From Paenibacillus sedimenti (GTDB lineage: Bacteria; Bacillota; Bacilli; Paenibacillales; NBRC-103111): a stretch of DNA of 64,000 nucleotides. Under the pieces are notes generated by a model. It was not told where the DNA came from, made no database searches, and was given only the letters and a program-made list of their open reading frames with translations. Shown here piece after piece: positions 17,125 through 26,388 of this stretch (positions are counted from its first letter, which is position 1; every line of letters starts with the position of its first letter). The position numbers and the translations under genes are program-made. The DNA lies in NCBI RefSeq assembly GCF_014534655.1, contig NZ_JACVVD010000020.1, positions 18,083 to 82,082 of the forward strand, written 5' to 3'.

Positions 17125-18933
17125 ATGCGCGGTCTGATAGCACGATGGGAATGGTACGATTGGTTCATGATTGCGCTCAGGATTTGCTGGTGCATTTCTA
17201 TTATTGCGCTATTATGGGAGATCGAGGGGCAGTGGAGCTTTCCTTTCTGGATCAAGCTGGGTACTACTTGCATTGTCATATCCGTTCCGTACCTGATTAT
17301 GCAGATCAATCAGCAACTGTATGCTGCATGCGAGCTGCTGCTTCCCGGAGTGATCCTGTTCCTGCTGAACCAATCGCACCCGGACACCCATTTGTATCTC
17401 CTTCCGATTTCTTTCATGATCGGTTACAATAGCGCCGGTTACGCGCCCATGTGGTTGGCTCCTCTAGCCGCCTTCGCCTTCCCGGCTTGGCTCGGTTGGC
17501 ATATGAACAATTCCTGGGATACCATCTTGTTCGGAATCATTTTCAATTATTGCGTTTCTTACGGATTGGGATATGCATTTCGTCTGCTGATTATTTCGAG
17601 CAAGCAAAGCAAAATCATTGAAGAGCAGAACAGAATGTTGGTGCAAAATATAAAGCAGATTGAGAAAATAACGCTTCTGGAGGAACGCAACCGGCTTTCT
17701 CGCGAACTGCACGATACGATCGGACACATGCTCACATCCCTGATCATGGGTATGGAGTCGCTTCGCGTCTCAATGGCTCCGGGCACGGTAAAGAGCAAGC
17801 TGGAAACGCTCCTGTCCCTGACGAGGGAGGGCTTCGAGGAAATTCGCAGGCATATTTACGATATGCAAACGGGACAAACGGACTTGCCTCTTCCGGTGCT
17901 GCTGGACGATATCGCCAGGGCCTTTGCGCAGCAGACCGGCGTGAAGATTGAGCTGGATCAGTCAGGGGATACTATTCCTGTACCTCGGCAAAGCCGGTTT
18001 ACGTTCATGCGCTGCTTGCAAGAGTCGCTGACCAATTCGGTTAGGCACGGCCAGGCGGATCGTATTAACGTGATGCTTCGCTTCGAGAAGGATCGCATTG
18101 TGCTGCAGATCCGAGATAACGGATCGGGACATGAGGCTTTGCAGCCCGGCTTCGGCATAACGGGTATGCGGGAGAGACTCGAGGCTCTGAACGGAAGCCT
18201 GCAGCTCCAGTCCGATCCTCGGAACGGAACGATCGTGACTTGCTTTCTACCGTTTCAAACGCTCGAGACCAAGCAAGTCATCCATATCGCTATCGTGGAC
18301 GACCAGCCGATCGTATTGGAAGGATTAAAGGCCTTGCTTGAGAACGAGGACGGGATCCAAGTAACGGCTACCGCCAGGAACGGACTTGAAGCTATAGACA
18401 TTTGCGAACGAACGAATCCGCATCTGATTCTCATGGACATGCATATGCCTGTAATGGACGGTATTTCCGCTTTAAAGAAAATCAAACAAGCTTATCCGGA
18501 AATTAAGGTGTTGATGATGTCCACCTTCGAGGAGCTGGATCAGGCGCTAACCGCTTTGAAGAACGGCGCTGACGGGTACTGCCTGAAGTCGGTGCAATTG
18601 CAAGAACTTATCGAGACAATACGCCTCGTTCATTCGGGGGGAACCGCAATTAATCGGGAGATCACGGTCAAAATGCTTGAGAGGTTCGATCGAGTTTCCG
18701 AGGTCGCCGAACCGGTCGCTGTGGATCGATTTCTTTACGGATTAACCAAACGCGAGATGGAGATATTGCAGTATCTGGATTCGGGGATGCGTTATAAGAC
18801 GTTGGCGGCAAAGCTGTTCTTGTCCGAAGGAACGGTGCGCAATTACATTTCTACGATTTACAGCAAGCTGGGCGTCAGCAATCGCGAGGAGGCGGTGGAG
18901 AAAGCACGTGCGGAAGGCTTGATGACCGGTTAG
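17125..18933 (+). CDS. Fused sensor histidine kinase and NarL-type response regulator
   Basis: 602 aa. Residues about 12-155 form five or six membrane spans. A HisKA_3 dimerisation helix carries the phospho-acceptor in RLSRELHDTIGHML, followed by an ATPase domain (EIRRHIYDM, RDNGSGH, GFGITGMRERL). With no stop between, a receiver begins near residue 386 (HIAIVDDQPIVLEGL, phospho-acceptor in ILMDMHMPVMDG) and a LuxR-type HTH ends the protein (LTKREMEILQYLDSG, SEGTVRNYIS). DesK/NarL-type kinase and regulator are normally separate adjacent genes; here they are one polypeptide attached to the membrane. GGAGG precedes the ATG. A collapsed paralogue lies at 13593-13944. Confidence 0.9.
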   Translation: MRGLIARWEWYDWFMIALRICWCISIIALLWEIEGQWSFPFWIKLGTTCIVISVPYLIMQINQQLYAACELLLPGVILFLLNQSHPDTHLYLLPISFMIGYNSAGYAPMWLAPLAAFAFPAWLGWHMNNSWDTILFGIIFNYCVSYGLGYAFRLLIISSKQSKIIEEQNRMLVQNIKQIEKITLLEERNRLSRELHDTIGHMLTSLIMGMESLRVSMAPGTVKSKLETLLSLTREGFEEIRRHIYDMQTGQTDLPLPVLLDDIARAFAQQTGVKIELDQSGDTIPVPRQSRFTFMRCLQESLTNSVRHGQADRINVMLRFEKDRIVLQIRDNGSGHEALQPGFGITGMRERLEALNGSLQLQSDPRNGTIVTCFLPFQTLETKQVIHIAIVDDQPIVLEGLKALLENEDGIQVTATARNGLEAIDICERTNPHLILMDMHMPVMDGISALKKIKQAYPEIKVLMMSTFEELDQALTALKNGADGYCLKSVQLQELIETIRLVHSGGTAINREITVKMLERFDRVSEVAEPVAVDRFLYGLTKREMEILQYLDSGMRYKTLAAKLFLSEGTVRNYISTIYSKLGVSNREEAVEKARAEGLMTG

Positions 18934-19194
18934 GATTTTTTATGCGAAAACGCTTGAGCGTTTCTGAATTATACTCAACAGTGCTTTTTGTGCTTGTCGC
19001 ATGTTCAATAGCTGATGGTTATGCTAGCTTTCGTTTTATAGCATGGGGTTTTTTCGAGGTGGAGAAAGTAGAGTTTAGGGCAGTGACTAGCTGGCTCAAG
19101 ACGCTTCGCTCCGAGCCGATCGGGGCTATTTTTATGTACGAAAAGGTCGAGAGGCGTTGGAGAAAAAGTGGATGAAATGAAAATTCTAAAACGA

Positions 19195-19497
19195 TTAACC
19201 AATGTAGTCCTCTGGTATCTTCGATGTGATAAATCGATAGAATAATAGTGCACTGATCAAAGAAATAAGATATACCGGAAACGAATATAACAGCTTCCAA
19301 CCATTATATTGAAAGACGTTTGCTAGTATAGCGACATATTCAAATCCGACCGAAAGTACTGCAAAGATAACGAGATAAGCAAATAAGGATACTTTTTTGA
19401 AATTCCAAACTTTGTAAATATACAAAAAGTAATAACTGAATGGAGGATAGATAGTCGCTAGCAATAAATCGATCAAGTCAAGCCCAAAACGTATCAC
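19195..19497 (-). CDS. Small membrane protein, 5' truncated (CBO0543-like)
   Basis: About 100 residues with three hydrophobic helices. The spacing and the NGWKLLYSFPVYLI segment recall the CBO0543 family of small Bacillota membrane proteins; this is a tentative assignment. The frame begins exactly where the sigma-factor tail fragment starts (19498), so its N-terminus was probably cut off by that junction. Confidence 0.4.
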   Translation of the reverse strand: MIRFGLDLIDLLLATIYPPFSYYFLYIYKVWNFKKVSLFAYLVIFAVLSVGFEYVAILANVFQYNGWKLLYSFPVYLISLISALLFYRFITSKIPEDYIG

Positions 19498-19498
19498 A

Positions 19499-19560
19499 GA
19501 TCGAGAAGAAGGCGCTAATGAAGCTGTATCATGAGTTTTATAAAGTTCTGGGGAATAATA
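19499..19560 (+). pseudogene. Sporulation sigma factor (SigE/SigK type) C-terminal fragment
   Basis: The sequence encodes QIEKKALMKLYHEFYK, the last residues of region 4.2 of SigE/SigK (compare RIEKRALMKLYHEFYKAKR at 55820-55878). Nothing else of the gene is present. It is followed by 15 bases and then a strong terminator. Confidence 0.7.
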
Positions 19561-19571
19561 CTCGAATTAAC

Positions 19572-19612
19572 AAAAATATCCGCGATCCAGTCACTGAATC
19601 GCGGATATTTTT
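19572..19612 (-). terminator. Strong bidirectional terminator
   Basis: AAAAATATCCGCGAT (19572-19586) is perfectly complementary to ATCGCGGATATTTTT (19598-19612), 15 bp with an 11-nt loop and T runs on both strands. It ends the minus-strand binding-protein fragment at 19618. Confidence 0.85.
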
Positions 19613-19617
19613 GACGC

Positions 19618-20277
19618 TCAAGGACTATGCGCCACTGCCGGTGCATCCCCATTCACTTTTTGAAGACGTTCGATGATTATCTGGGCCTCCGCGCTGCTTT
19701 CAGCAGGAGTGGAAGAATGAGAAAGCGACTTGACCAAGGCGGTCGATATCGCATTTGATATTCCCGGCCAATGCGGTATGGGGGGGCGGACATGCACGTA
19801 GTCCATTTCCTTGGAAAACACGCGCAAGTGAGGATCGTTCGTCCACGAGGGATAGGCGGCGACGTCTTTTCTCGGAGGAAAGTTGCCGAAGCTTTCGCTG
19901 AACGGTTTCATCACACCAGGATTGGCAAAATAGGCGAGAAATTGAACCGCAGCATCTTCTTTTTTTCCTTTGATCACCGCCAAATTTTCCCCGCCGAGCA
20001 CAGAAGCGAATTTCTGATCTCTCGGAATTAAAGCGAGCTCAAATTTCAGATCGGGAGCGATGCTCCTGATCTCGGGAATTTGCCAAGGGCCGTTCACTAT
20101 CATTGCGGCTTTGCCTGCTGTAAATTGTTTCATTACGTCAGCTTGGGTCCAATTGATAACCTCTTTGCTCATAGCCCCGTCTTGGATGAGTCCCGTCAAA
20201 AATTCGAGAGCCTTGATAGCTTGCGGACTATCCATTTCAAGAATGCTGCCGCCTGCCGAATAAAGCCAAATTCCCAC
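19618..20277 (-). pseudogene. Sugar-binding protein, C-terminal half only
   Basis: 219 residues of an ABC-transporter solute-binding protein of the SBP_bac_1 (MalE/UgpB) type: WLYSAGG, AIKALEFLTGLIQDGAMS, FTAGKAAMIVNGPW and VLGGENLAVIKGKKEDAAVQFL are typical of the second lobe and hinge. The signal peptide, lipobox and first lobe are absent and no start or ribosome site is seen. The break lies near 20278. It belongs to a different subfamily from the LplA-type lipoproteins elsewhere in the window. Confidence 0.8.
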
Positions 20278-20635
20278 TGTGCAAACCGGATTAACGACTC
20301 CGCTACAAACAACAATTCAAAAAGACATGAATATGGTTTCCGTGCCACGGACGATGGTTTTGTGATATAACGTTGAATTGCTTTTCGCTCGGGTTACCCA
20401 GTAGAACATATTTTCTTATTTTTTGAGGTGGTTTTTTTTGATCTTAATCAAGTTGTGTTTTACAACATTTACACGTCATGTTTTATGTCCATCTTCTTTT
20501 CAATGAGCTTATATTTTTGCTACAATGACCGTACTAGTAAATCTTCTATGATATGGGTCTTGTATGATTTATCATAAGGTGCAAAGGCAAATCCATCAAA
20601 TCGTACAGAATATAGACATATACGGGGGGCTCACA
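20278..20635. other. Non-coding interval with the regulator promoter
   Basis: No coding frame is convincing here. The left part borders the truncated binding protein and the right part holds the AraC gene's promoter and leader. Frames starting at 20564 and continuing into the regulator lack a ribosome site and are treated as leader. Confidence 0.5.
20497..20526 (+). promoter_or_regulatory. Promoter of the AraC-family regulator
   Basis: An extended -10 box TGC-TACAAT (20518-20526) with TTTTCA (20497-20502) 18 nt upstream as a weak -35. It lies 110 nt before the chosen ATG. Confidence 0.5.
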
Positions 20636-22960
20636 ATGATAAGGATCAGAGGTATTCCTTTGAAAAATTCGGTATTGGTGAAAACGGTGTTTTTTCATTC
20701 TATGCTTGTACTGATTTTGGTTAGTGTAGTTTCGTTTTTCATGATGAATACCGTCTCCAGAGGCTTAACCAAGGAAGCCAAAGCATCAGTTGATACAATG
20801 ACAGAGCAAAATTACCACACGGCTAACGTGCTTCTGAGGTCTACCTATTACTACTTCGGGCAGCTTTATACGAATGATACGGAGATATTTAATGCGATGT
20901 ACGGGGATGAATTTACCGGCATGCAATCCAAGCGGATCCGGGATAAGCTCGTGGATTTAAAAGCAGCTAATCCCTTAATAGAATCGGTTTATATTTATAA
21001 CATGAATCATGACACCGTCTTTTCCTCCGAAAGCACCCGAAACACGTTAGATTCCTTCTACGACAACGGGATGACCGAACTGTTAAAACAAGGACAGAAA
21101 ATCGGCAACAGGGGAGTTTTTATTCCAAGAAGGGAACGGTTTTCTTATAATAATACGCCAGTAGACATGAATTTGTTATCGATCGTTTATACACAGTTTA
21201 AGCAGGATGGAGCTTCAGATGGGGCGCTGGTTGTTAACTTGAATCAACAAACGCTTCAAGAGCTGATAAGCAAGGCGGGGCAGGGAATATCACGGCAATC
21301 GATGATTATCAATCAGCAGGGAATGGTGCTTTCCCATTCTGACCCGCAATATCTCATGAAAAGTATTGCGGATGAACGTTATATCGATGAGATCTTGCAT
21401 TCCGAACATACAAGGGGACAAATCAGTGTTTCGATCAAAGGGGATAACTATTTGGTCGCATATTTGAAATCCGATCAACTAGGATGGATCGCAATCAGTA
21501 TGGTGGAGGAAAACAGCATTTTGGGTACCGTAATCATGGTTCAGCGGTTCATCCTCTGTATTACCGGTCTATTTATCATTATCGCAATTGTAAGTGCTAT
21601 TCTCTCCATTCGGTCGATCTACATACCCGTTCGGAATTTGGCGAGGAAAATAGGGGGGAGTTCGACCAAACCGTTGCATCCACCGCATGCGAACGAGTAT
21701 GAAATGATCGAATCATGGATTTCCCATCAAGAAGAACGGGTGCAGGATTTGCAGAGCAGCATATTAAGGTACAGCGATGCCGGCAAGAAGGAGCTGCTCA
21801 AAGAGGTTATTCTTGGAGGGTTTAAGGAAACCCCTGCTAATCTTGAACGTATTCATAACCTTGGAATCCTTCTTGACGGAGGACCTTATGTGGCTGCCGC
21901 AATTCGAATCGATAATTATTATTCCTTAAGTAACAGATTTCAACTTGAAGATCTGGCGCTGTTTAAGTATGCGATTATGAATATTGCTGACGAAACCATG
22001 CGGCCTTACGGTACTGCGGAGCTATTCGAATACAGCGATGATATGATCGCTGTTCTAATAAACTTGTCTGAAGGGCAATCTCATCATGCCGATGCTTATC
22101 ATAAAGCATTCAACGAAGTGCTGGGAAATATAAGGGAATATCTCCCCTTATCCGTAACCATATCCATTGGTACAGTTGTACACCGTCTGGTGCAGGTGAC
22201 CTATTCTTGGAGCCAGGCTTGTCAGGCTGCGCAATACAGGATTGTTCACGGGACGGGAACGGTAATCCCTTATGTGCCGGAGATGTCGCAGCGGATGCCG
22301 GCGGATGAATACCCCTACCAATTGGAAAAGATGATTACGGATCAGATGAAGATGGGAAACAAACGGAAGCATCTGGAGCTTGTAGACGAGTTTTTCGAGA
22401 CGATATCGAAGTATCAATATGAAGAGATCATTCAGTACCTGTCCCAAATGGTGATAATGTCGGAACGTGTTGCGAAGGTGATTACAGATGATGATGAGCT
22501 GCTGCACATGGATCTGTCCTCATTATCGGAATCCTTGCGTCAATGGGACACATTAGCCCATATCAAGGAAGAATACGTTAGAATATGCGAGAAGATCATG
22601 GATTTCCGGGATAATGATTTTTCATTACGAGGCGTCAAGGTTGTTGATAAGGTGAAGGAGTACATCCACACGGAATACAGCAACCCGGATCTAACCATTG
22701 ACGACCTGGTGAAGCAAACCGGAATGACCAAAAACCATGTCCGAAAAATTTTCAATGATCTATGTGGTGAGACCATAAGTCAATATCTCAGCAATTACCG
22801 TTTTGAGAAAGCCAAGGAACTGCTGATCCAAACTGATTATCCCGCGGCGAAGATCAGTGAGATGGTCGGCATAGCAAATTCCAACTACTTTTATGTCTCG
22901 TTCAAGAAGTACGCTGGCAAGTCGCCGCAGCATTACCGAATGGAGCATCGATTGAATTAA
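20636..22960 (+). CDS. Membrane-anchored AraC-family regulator with Cache-like sensor
   Basis: 774 aa from ATG 20636, preceded by GGGGGG; 24 extra upstream codons lack a ribosome site. A first span (about 14-36), an extracellular Cache-like sensor (about 37-300), a second span (about 302-328), a cytoplasmic linker, and a C-terminal pair of helix-turn-helix motifs (about 670-774): LTIDDLVKQTGMTKNHVRKI and AAKISEMVGIANSNYFYVSF with FKKYAGKSPQHYR. This class of Paenibacillus protein senses oligosaccharides and switches on the neighbouring transporter. It sits directly upstream of the first binding lipoprotein, so it is the likely activator of the duplicated operon and of its repeat element at 24801. 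Confidence 0.9.
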   Translation: MIRIRGIPLKNSVLVKTVFFHSMLVLILVSVVSFFMMNTVSRGLTKEAKASVDTMTEQNYHTANVLLRSTYYYFGQLYTNDTEIFNAMYGDEFTGMQSKRIRDKLVDLKAANPLIESVYIYNMNHDTVFSSESTRNTLDSFYDNGMTELLKQGQKIGNRGVFIPRRERFSYNNTPVDMNLLSIVYTQFKQDGASDGALVVNLNQQTLQELISKAGQGISRQSMIINQQGMVLSHSDPQYLMKSIADERYIDEILHSEHTRGQISVSIKGDNYLVAYLKSDQLGWIAISMVEENSILGTVIMVQRFILCITGLFIIIAIVSAILSIRSIYIPVRNLARKIGGSSTKPLHPPHANEYEMIESWISHQEERVQDLQSSILRYSDAGKKELLKEVILGGFKETPANLERIHNLGILLDGGPYVAAAIRIDNYYSLSNRFQLEDLALFKYAIMNIADETMRPYGTAELFEYSDDMIAVLINLSEGQSHHADAYHKAFNEVLGNIREYLPLSVTISIGTVVHRLVQVTYSWSQACQAAQYRIVHGTGTVIPYVPEMSQRMPADEYPYQLEKMITDQMKMGNKRKHLELVDEFFETISKYQYEEIIQYLSQMVIMSERVAKVITDDDELLHMDLSSLSESLRQWDTLAHIKEEYVRICEKIMDFRDNDFSLRGVKVVDKVKEYIHTEYSNPDLTIDDLVKQTGMTKNHVRKIFNDLCGETISQYLSNYRFEKAKELLIQTDYPAAKISEMVGIANSNYFYVSFKKYAGKSPQHYRMEHRLN

Positions 22961-22992
22961 TGGTAATCAAATGGAAAGGAGGAAATCGCAAC

Positions 22993-24639
22993 ATGAAAAG
23001 AAAGTCGATCAAGAACGCAACCTTATTGATGGCGTCTGCAACAATGGTGCTATCCGTTGCAGCTTGCTCCAAAAGTAATGAAGATGCCGGAGCTTCAACT
23101 GCTCCGAGCGCCGATGCTTCCACAGCTTCAAGTGCACCGTCTACGCCACCGTCACCTGTAACATTGAAATTACTGTTCCTGCAATCAAAGCCGGCAGAGA
23201 TGGATAAGGTGTTGGCCGAGTTTGAGAAGCGCACCAAGGATACACTGAATACCAAGCTCGATATCGAGTTTACTGGCGATCTGACGCTGAAGCTTGGACT
23301 GAAGATGGCCGCCGGCGAAGAAGTGGACTTGTCGTTCGACTATCTTGGCAACGGAACCTTGTATCAGAATATTGCAAAGGGGTACTATCAGCCGCTTGAA
23401 ACGTATTTCAACAATGATGCATACCCGGGATTGAAGAAAGCGTTTCCGCCGGAACTCATTGAAGCCAATAAAGTTAACGGCCATCTTTACAGCATTCCAA
23501 TGACGGAGGCTTGGAAGATTCCGGGCGTCATTTTTTACCGCAAGGACTTGCGCGAGAAATATGGCTTGCAACCGATCAAGACCATGGAAGAGTTCCAGGT
23601 GTTCATGGATAAGGTGAGGGAGCAGGACCCGAAGCTGGTTCCTCTGGCTGTTCGCAATACTCGCGGCTTTGCCAATGGTGAAATGTTCGCTAATGAAGAG
23701 GTACAGAAGAACATTCGCACCAACCCGTACTTCATCTCCGGTACAGGCGTGAATTTCAGCGTGATTCTCTCCGATGACGGCAAAAAGGTACTAGGTGCAG
23801 TAACATTGGGCGACCCGGCATCGGATTATGCAAACCTCCCGGCTCCGTATAATAAACAGGATTACCTGTACCAATACCTGGATAAGTATGTTCAATGGAA
23901 CAAATACCTTGAGAAAGATGTTTTGGCTCAGAAGAACCCCGGAGTGCTGTTCGATTCCGGCAAAGCCGCAGCACATGAATGGAATATAAGAGGGATGGCT
24001 GATGTTAAGAAAACGATCCAACAAGCTATTCCCGGCGCAGATATCGAGTACTTCGTCTATAACACCAAAGTCGCCAATCTTCAGCCCCAAGCTCTTGGAA
24101 CCAACTATATCCCGTACAACCACGCTGTCGTTCCGGTTACGTCCAAAAATGTTGACCGTACGATGAAAGTCTTGGATTGGATTTTTAGCAGCCAGGAAAA
24201 CAACGATCTGTTCACCTGGGGGATCGAAGGCGTGCACTGGACCAAGGTAGGAGATCATGGCTATTCGCGTACGGATGATCAAGCTAAGAAATACAGCTTC
24301 CCGTGGTATGAATTGTCGATGAATTCGATGTATGAACGCATGAATGCTGATACGGATCCGTATGCTAAAAAGGTACTCCAATTTGTAAAAACGAATGACG
24401 CGTATTATACGCTGCCTCTGGCCCAATTTGTATTTGACGCAACGCCAGTAAAGACTGAAATTGCCAAAGTATCTCCTAAGCTTGAAGAATACAAACCTAT
24501 CTTCGTCACAGGCTCCGACAAGAACTGGAGAGAATCGGCTGCGAAGATGAACAAGGAACTTCGCGGGTTGGGAATGGAGAAGATCCGCGCAGAGCTGGTC
24601 AAGCAAGTCCAGGCGTATCTTGATAAAGGCGGTAAGTAA
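22993..24639 (+). CDS. Oligosaccharide-binding lipoprotein, LplA type (copy 1)
   Basis: 548 aa from ATG 22993, with AAAGGAGG upstream; the longer frame overlapping the regulator's stop is rejected. The lipobox LSVAAC gives a lipid-anchored protein, followed by a Ser/Ala/Pro linker. FEKRTKDTLNTKLDIEF, LDWIFSSQENNDLFTWGIEG and the C-terminal region are typical of LplA-like proteins with a DUF3502 tail. It captures oligosaccharides for an ABC importer. The paralogue at 28326 shares FEKRTKDTLNT and FSNQENNDLFTYGIKG. Immediately after the stop is the tail of a lyase gene (24641-24685). Confidence 0.9.
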   Translation: MKRKSIKNATLLMASATMVLSVAACSKSNEDAGASTAPSADASTASSAPSTPPSPVTLKLLFLQSKPAEMDKVLAEFEKRTKDTLNTKLDIEFTGDLTLKLGLKMAAGEEVDLSFDYLGNGTLYQNIAKGYYQPLETYFNNDAYPGLKKAFPPELIEANKVNGHLYSIPMTEAWKIPGVIFYRKDLREKYGLQPIKTMEEFQVFMDKVREQDPKLVPLAVRNTRGFANGEMFANEEVQKNIRTNPYFISGTGVNFSVILSDDGKKVLGAVTLGDPASDYANLPAPYNKQDYLYQYLDKYVQWNKYLEKDVLAQKNPGVLFDSGKAAAHEWNIRGMADVKKTIQQAIPGADIEYFVYNTKVANLQPQALGTNYIPYNHAVVPVTSKNVDRTMKVLDWIFSSQENNDLFTWGIEGVHWTKVGDHGYSRTDDQAKKYSFPWYELSMNSMYERMNADTDPYAKKVLQFVKTNDAYYTLPLAQFVFDATPVKTEIAKVSPKLEEYKPIFVTGSDKNWRESAAKMNKELRGLGMEKIRAELVKQVQAYLDKGGK

Positions 24640-24640
24640 T

Positions 24641-24685
24641 CCTGTAACCGTCACTGTGCCGCACGATCAGTCCGGAAAAGAATAA
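24641..24685 (+). pseudogene. Last 14 codons of a giant-lyase paralogue
   Basis: Reading from 24641 gives PVTVTVPHDQSGKE and a stop. The end of the 2267-aa protein at 30199 reads ATVTVPHDQSGIH and a stop, and the DNA match continues with GTGCC, CATGATCA-like and TCCGG. A lyase gene end therefore follows the binding-protein stop by one base, which indicates a past recombination joining the two. Confidence 0.7.
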
Positions 24686-24697
24686 AGGATCAGTTAT

Positions 24698-24732
24698 GAG
24701 GGGAAGGCATTACGCCTTCCTCTTTTCATTTT
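24698..24732 (+). terminator. Terminator after binding-protein copy 1
   Basis: GAGGGGAAGGC pairs with GCCTTCCTC across the loop ATTAC, followed by TTTTCATTTTTT. Nearly the same hairpin ends the lyase at 37020 and binding-protein remnant at 37639, so it is part of the duplicated unit. Confidence 0.8.
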
Positions 24733-24800
24733 TTACTTATGCGATTTTTCATTCGAAGGACGTCCTTTCCTCTTTTCCTAAAATCATAGGAATCATGCAC

Positions 24801-24837
24801 GATTGCAGTGTTTGAAAGAGTTCGATCACAGTGTTCG
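24801..24837 (+). promoter_or_regulatory. Direct-repeat operator-like element, copy 1
   Basis: GATTGCAGTGTTTG (24801-24814) and GATCACAGTGTTCG (24824-24837) are direct repeats whose starts are 23 bp apart, about two helix turns. AraC-family dimers typically bind such repeats. AT-rich TTATATATTAAAG follows at once and may hold the -10. The element is kept in two other copies at 37704 and 48481. Binding by the regulator at 20636 is inferred. Confidence 0.55.
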
Positions 24838-24931
24838 TTATATATTAAAGTAGTCTGCAAGCGCTATTTTTGTGCATACTGAAAGCGTCGAGACGATAAG
24901 AGAGTATCTTGTTAAAGTGAGGAAAAAGTTG

Positions 24932-26386
24932 ATGAGCTTATTAAAGATTTGGGAGGCACCCGAAGGGGCGGTAGGCCGGGATGATTTTGAGGTTAGCGTC
25001 CGCATTCCGGGGGAGAGCTGGCAGCCGCTCTTCGTATATGAAGCGAAGGTGGACATGCACAATGTCAGACAGGCATCCATGACCTATTTCGACATGGAAG
25101 GAACAGTAGAGGTCCGGGTCGAGAGCCGGAAGGGACCTGTTCATCAAGCCGTTATCCGGCCCCTCTCGAAGCAAATTCCGTTTGAGGTGGAAGGAGCGGC
25201 TGTTACCTTCCGTTTGAATGAACCATGCAAGCTGTCCATAGAAGTGAACGGTGACCGGTTCGGCAATCTTCACCTTTTCGCGAATGCTCCGGAGGAGAAT
25301 CCGCCGGAACCGGACGCCCCGAACGTGCTGTTCCTGAAGCCTGCCATCCACCGGATGGAGGATATTCATCGGCTGGCGGGCAGTCCGAAGGAGCCCGGGG
25401 GAGCGGCGCCGGAAGTGATCTATTTTGGGCCGGGGATGCACTATCTGGAGGAGACGATCTTCCGCATTCCGTCCGGAAAAACGGTCTACATCGCCGGCGG
25501 CGCCATTGTTGTCGGGTCCCTCGTCTGTGATCATGTACAGAATGTAACCATTCGCGGCAGAGGGGTACTGTATTTAGCGGATTTCCACAGGTTCTCTGCG
25601 TTCCGGGGTGTCCGAATCCTCTTCTCGCAACATATTACCGTGGAAGGGATCGTGCTGCTGGACCCGCCTCACTACAGCATCTATATCGGCAAGTCCGAGC
25701 ATATCCGGATCCGCAACTTCAAATCCTTCAGCACGCGGGGATGGTGCGACGGCATCGACATGATGGCTAGCTCCTATATTGAGATCGAGGATGTGTTCCT
25801 GCGGACGTCCGACGATTGTATTGCCGTATACGGAAGCCGTTGGGATTATAGAGGGGATTCACGCTGCGTAAGTGTCAAAGACTCCGTCCTTTGGGCTGAC
25901 GTAGCTCATGCGATGAATATCGGCGGACATGGGGACTACCGTCGGGGAGGCGACTTGATCGAGGATATCCGGTTCAGCAATATCGATATTTTGGAGCATC
26001 ATGAGCCCCAGCCCGGTTATTGGGGGGCCATGAATATTAATGTCGGCGATAATAACACGGTGCGGAACGTCACCTATGACAACATCCGTGTGGAGGATTT
26101 TGAGCTGGGCCAGCTGCTGGACATCCGCGTGGTGTGGAACGAGAAATATAACCCTGTTGCCGGTAAACGTATTGAGAACATTCATTTCCGGAATGTGACC
26201 TATAATGGCAAAAATGAAAACAAAAACCGAATATACGGGTTTGACCGTGAACGGAGTGTGGAAGGGGTCACCTTTACCAATTTGCGGATCAATGGCGAGT
26301 TGATTTTGAGTGCGGAGCAGGGGAATTTTGAGATCAATGAGTTTGTATCCGGCATTCAGTTCCGAAAAGAAGAAGGAGGAGGATAA
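24932..26386 (+). CDS. GH28-like right-handed beta-helix glycoside hydrolase
   Basis: 484 aa from ATG 24932 (GTGAGG 9 nt upstream). No signal peptide, so it acts in the cytoplasm on imported oligosaccharides. After an N-terminal beta-sandwich (about 1-130) comes a beta-helix with the polygalacturonase-like acids GWCDGIDMM and TSDDCIAVYG and the catalytic-site motif NIGGHGDY; the canonical RIK motif is not seen. The substrate may be a galacturonate-containing or other uronic oligosaccharide. GC-rich, unlike the permeases that follow 2 nt later. A collapsed copy lies at 37770 and an N-terminal copy at 48612. Confidence 0.8.
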   Translation: MSLLKIWEAPEGAVGRDDFEVSVRIPGESWQPLFVYEAKVDMHNVRQASMTYFDMEGTVEVRVESRKGPVHQAVIRPLSKQIPFEVEGAAVTFRLNEPCKLSIEVNGDRFGNLHLFANAPEENPPEPDAPNVLFLKPAIHRMEDIHRLAGSPKEPGGAAPEVIYFGPGMHYLEETIFRIPSGKTVYIAGGAIVVGSLVCDHVQNVTIRGRGVLYLADFHRFSAFRGVRILFSQHITVEGIVLLDPPHYSIYIGKSEHIRIRNFKSFSTRGWCDGIDMMASSYIEIEDVFLRTSDDCIAVYGSRWDYRGDSRCVSVKDSVLWADVAHAMNIGGHGDYRRGGDLIEDIRFSNIDILEHHEPQPGYWGAMNINVGDNNTVRNVTYDNIRVEDFELGQLLDIRVVWNEKYNPVAGKRIENIHFRNVTYNGKNENKNRIYGFDRERSVEGVTFTNLRINGELILSAEQGNFEINEFVSGIQFRKEEGGG

Positions 26387-26388
26387 AA

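Noticed and set aside
18942..19175. 77-codon frame after the fused kinase gene
   Set aside because: No ribosome site and no recognised family; the region has inverted-repeat character (AAACGCTTGAGCGTTT near 18947) and may be a regulatory or repeat sequence, but I cannot support a gene.
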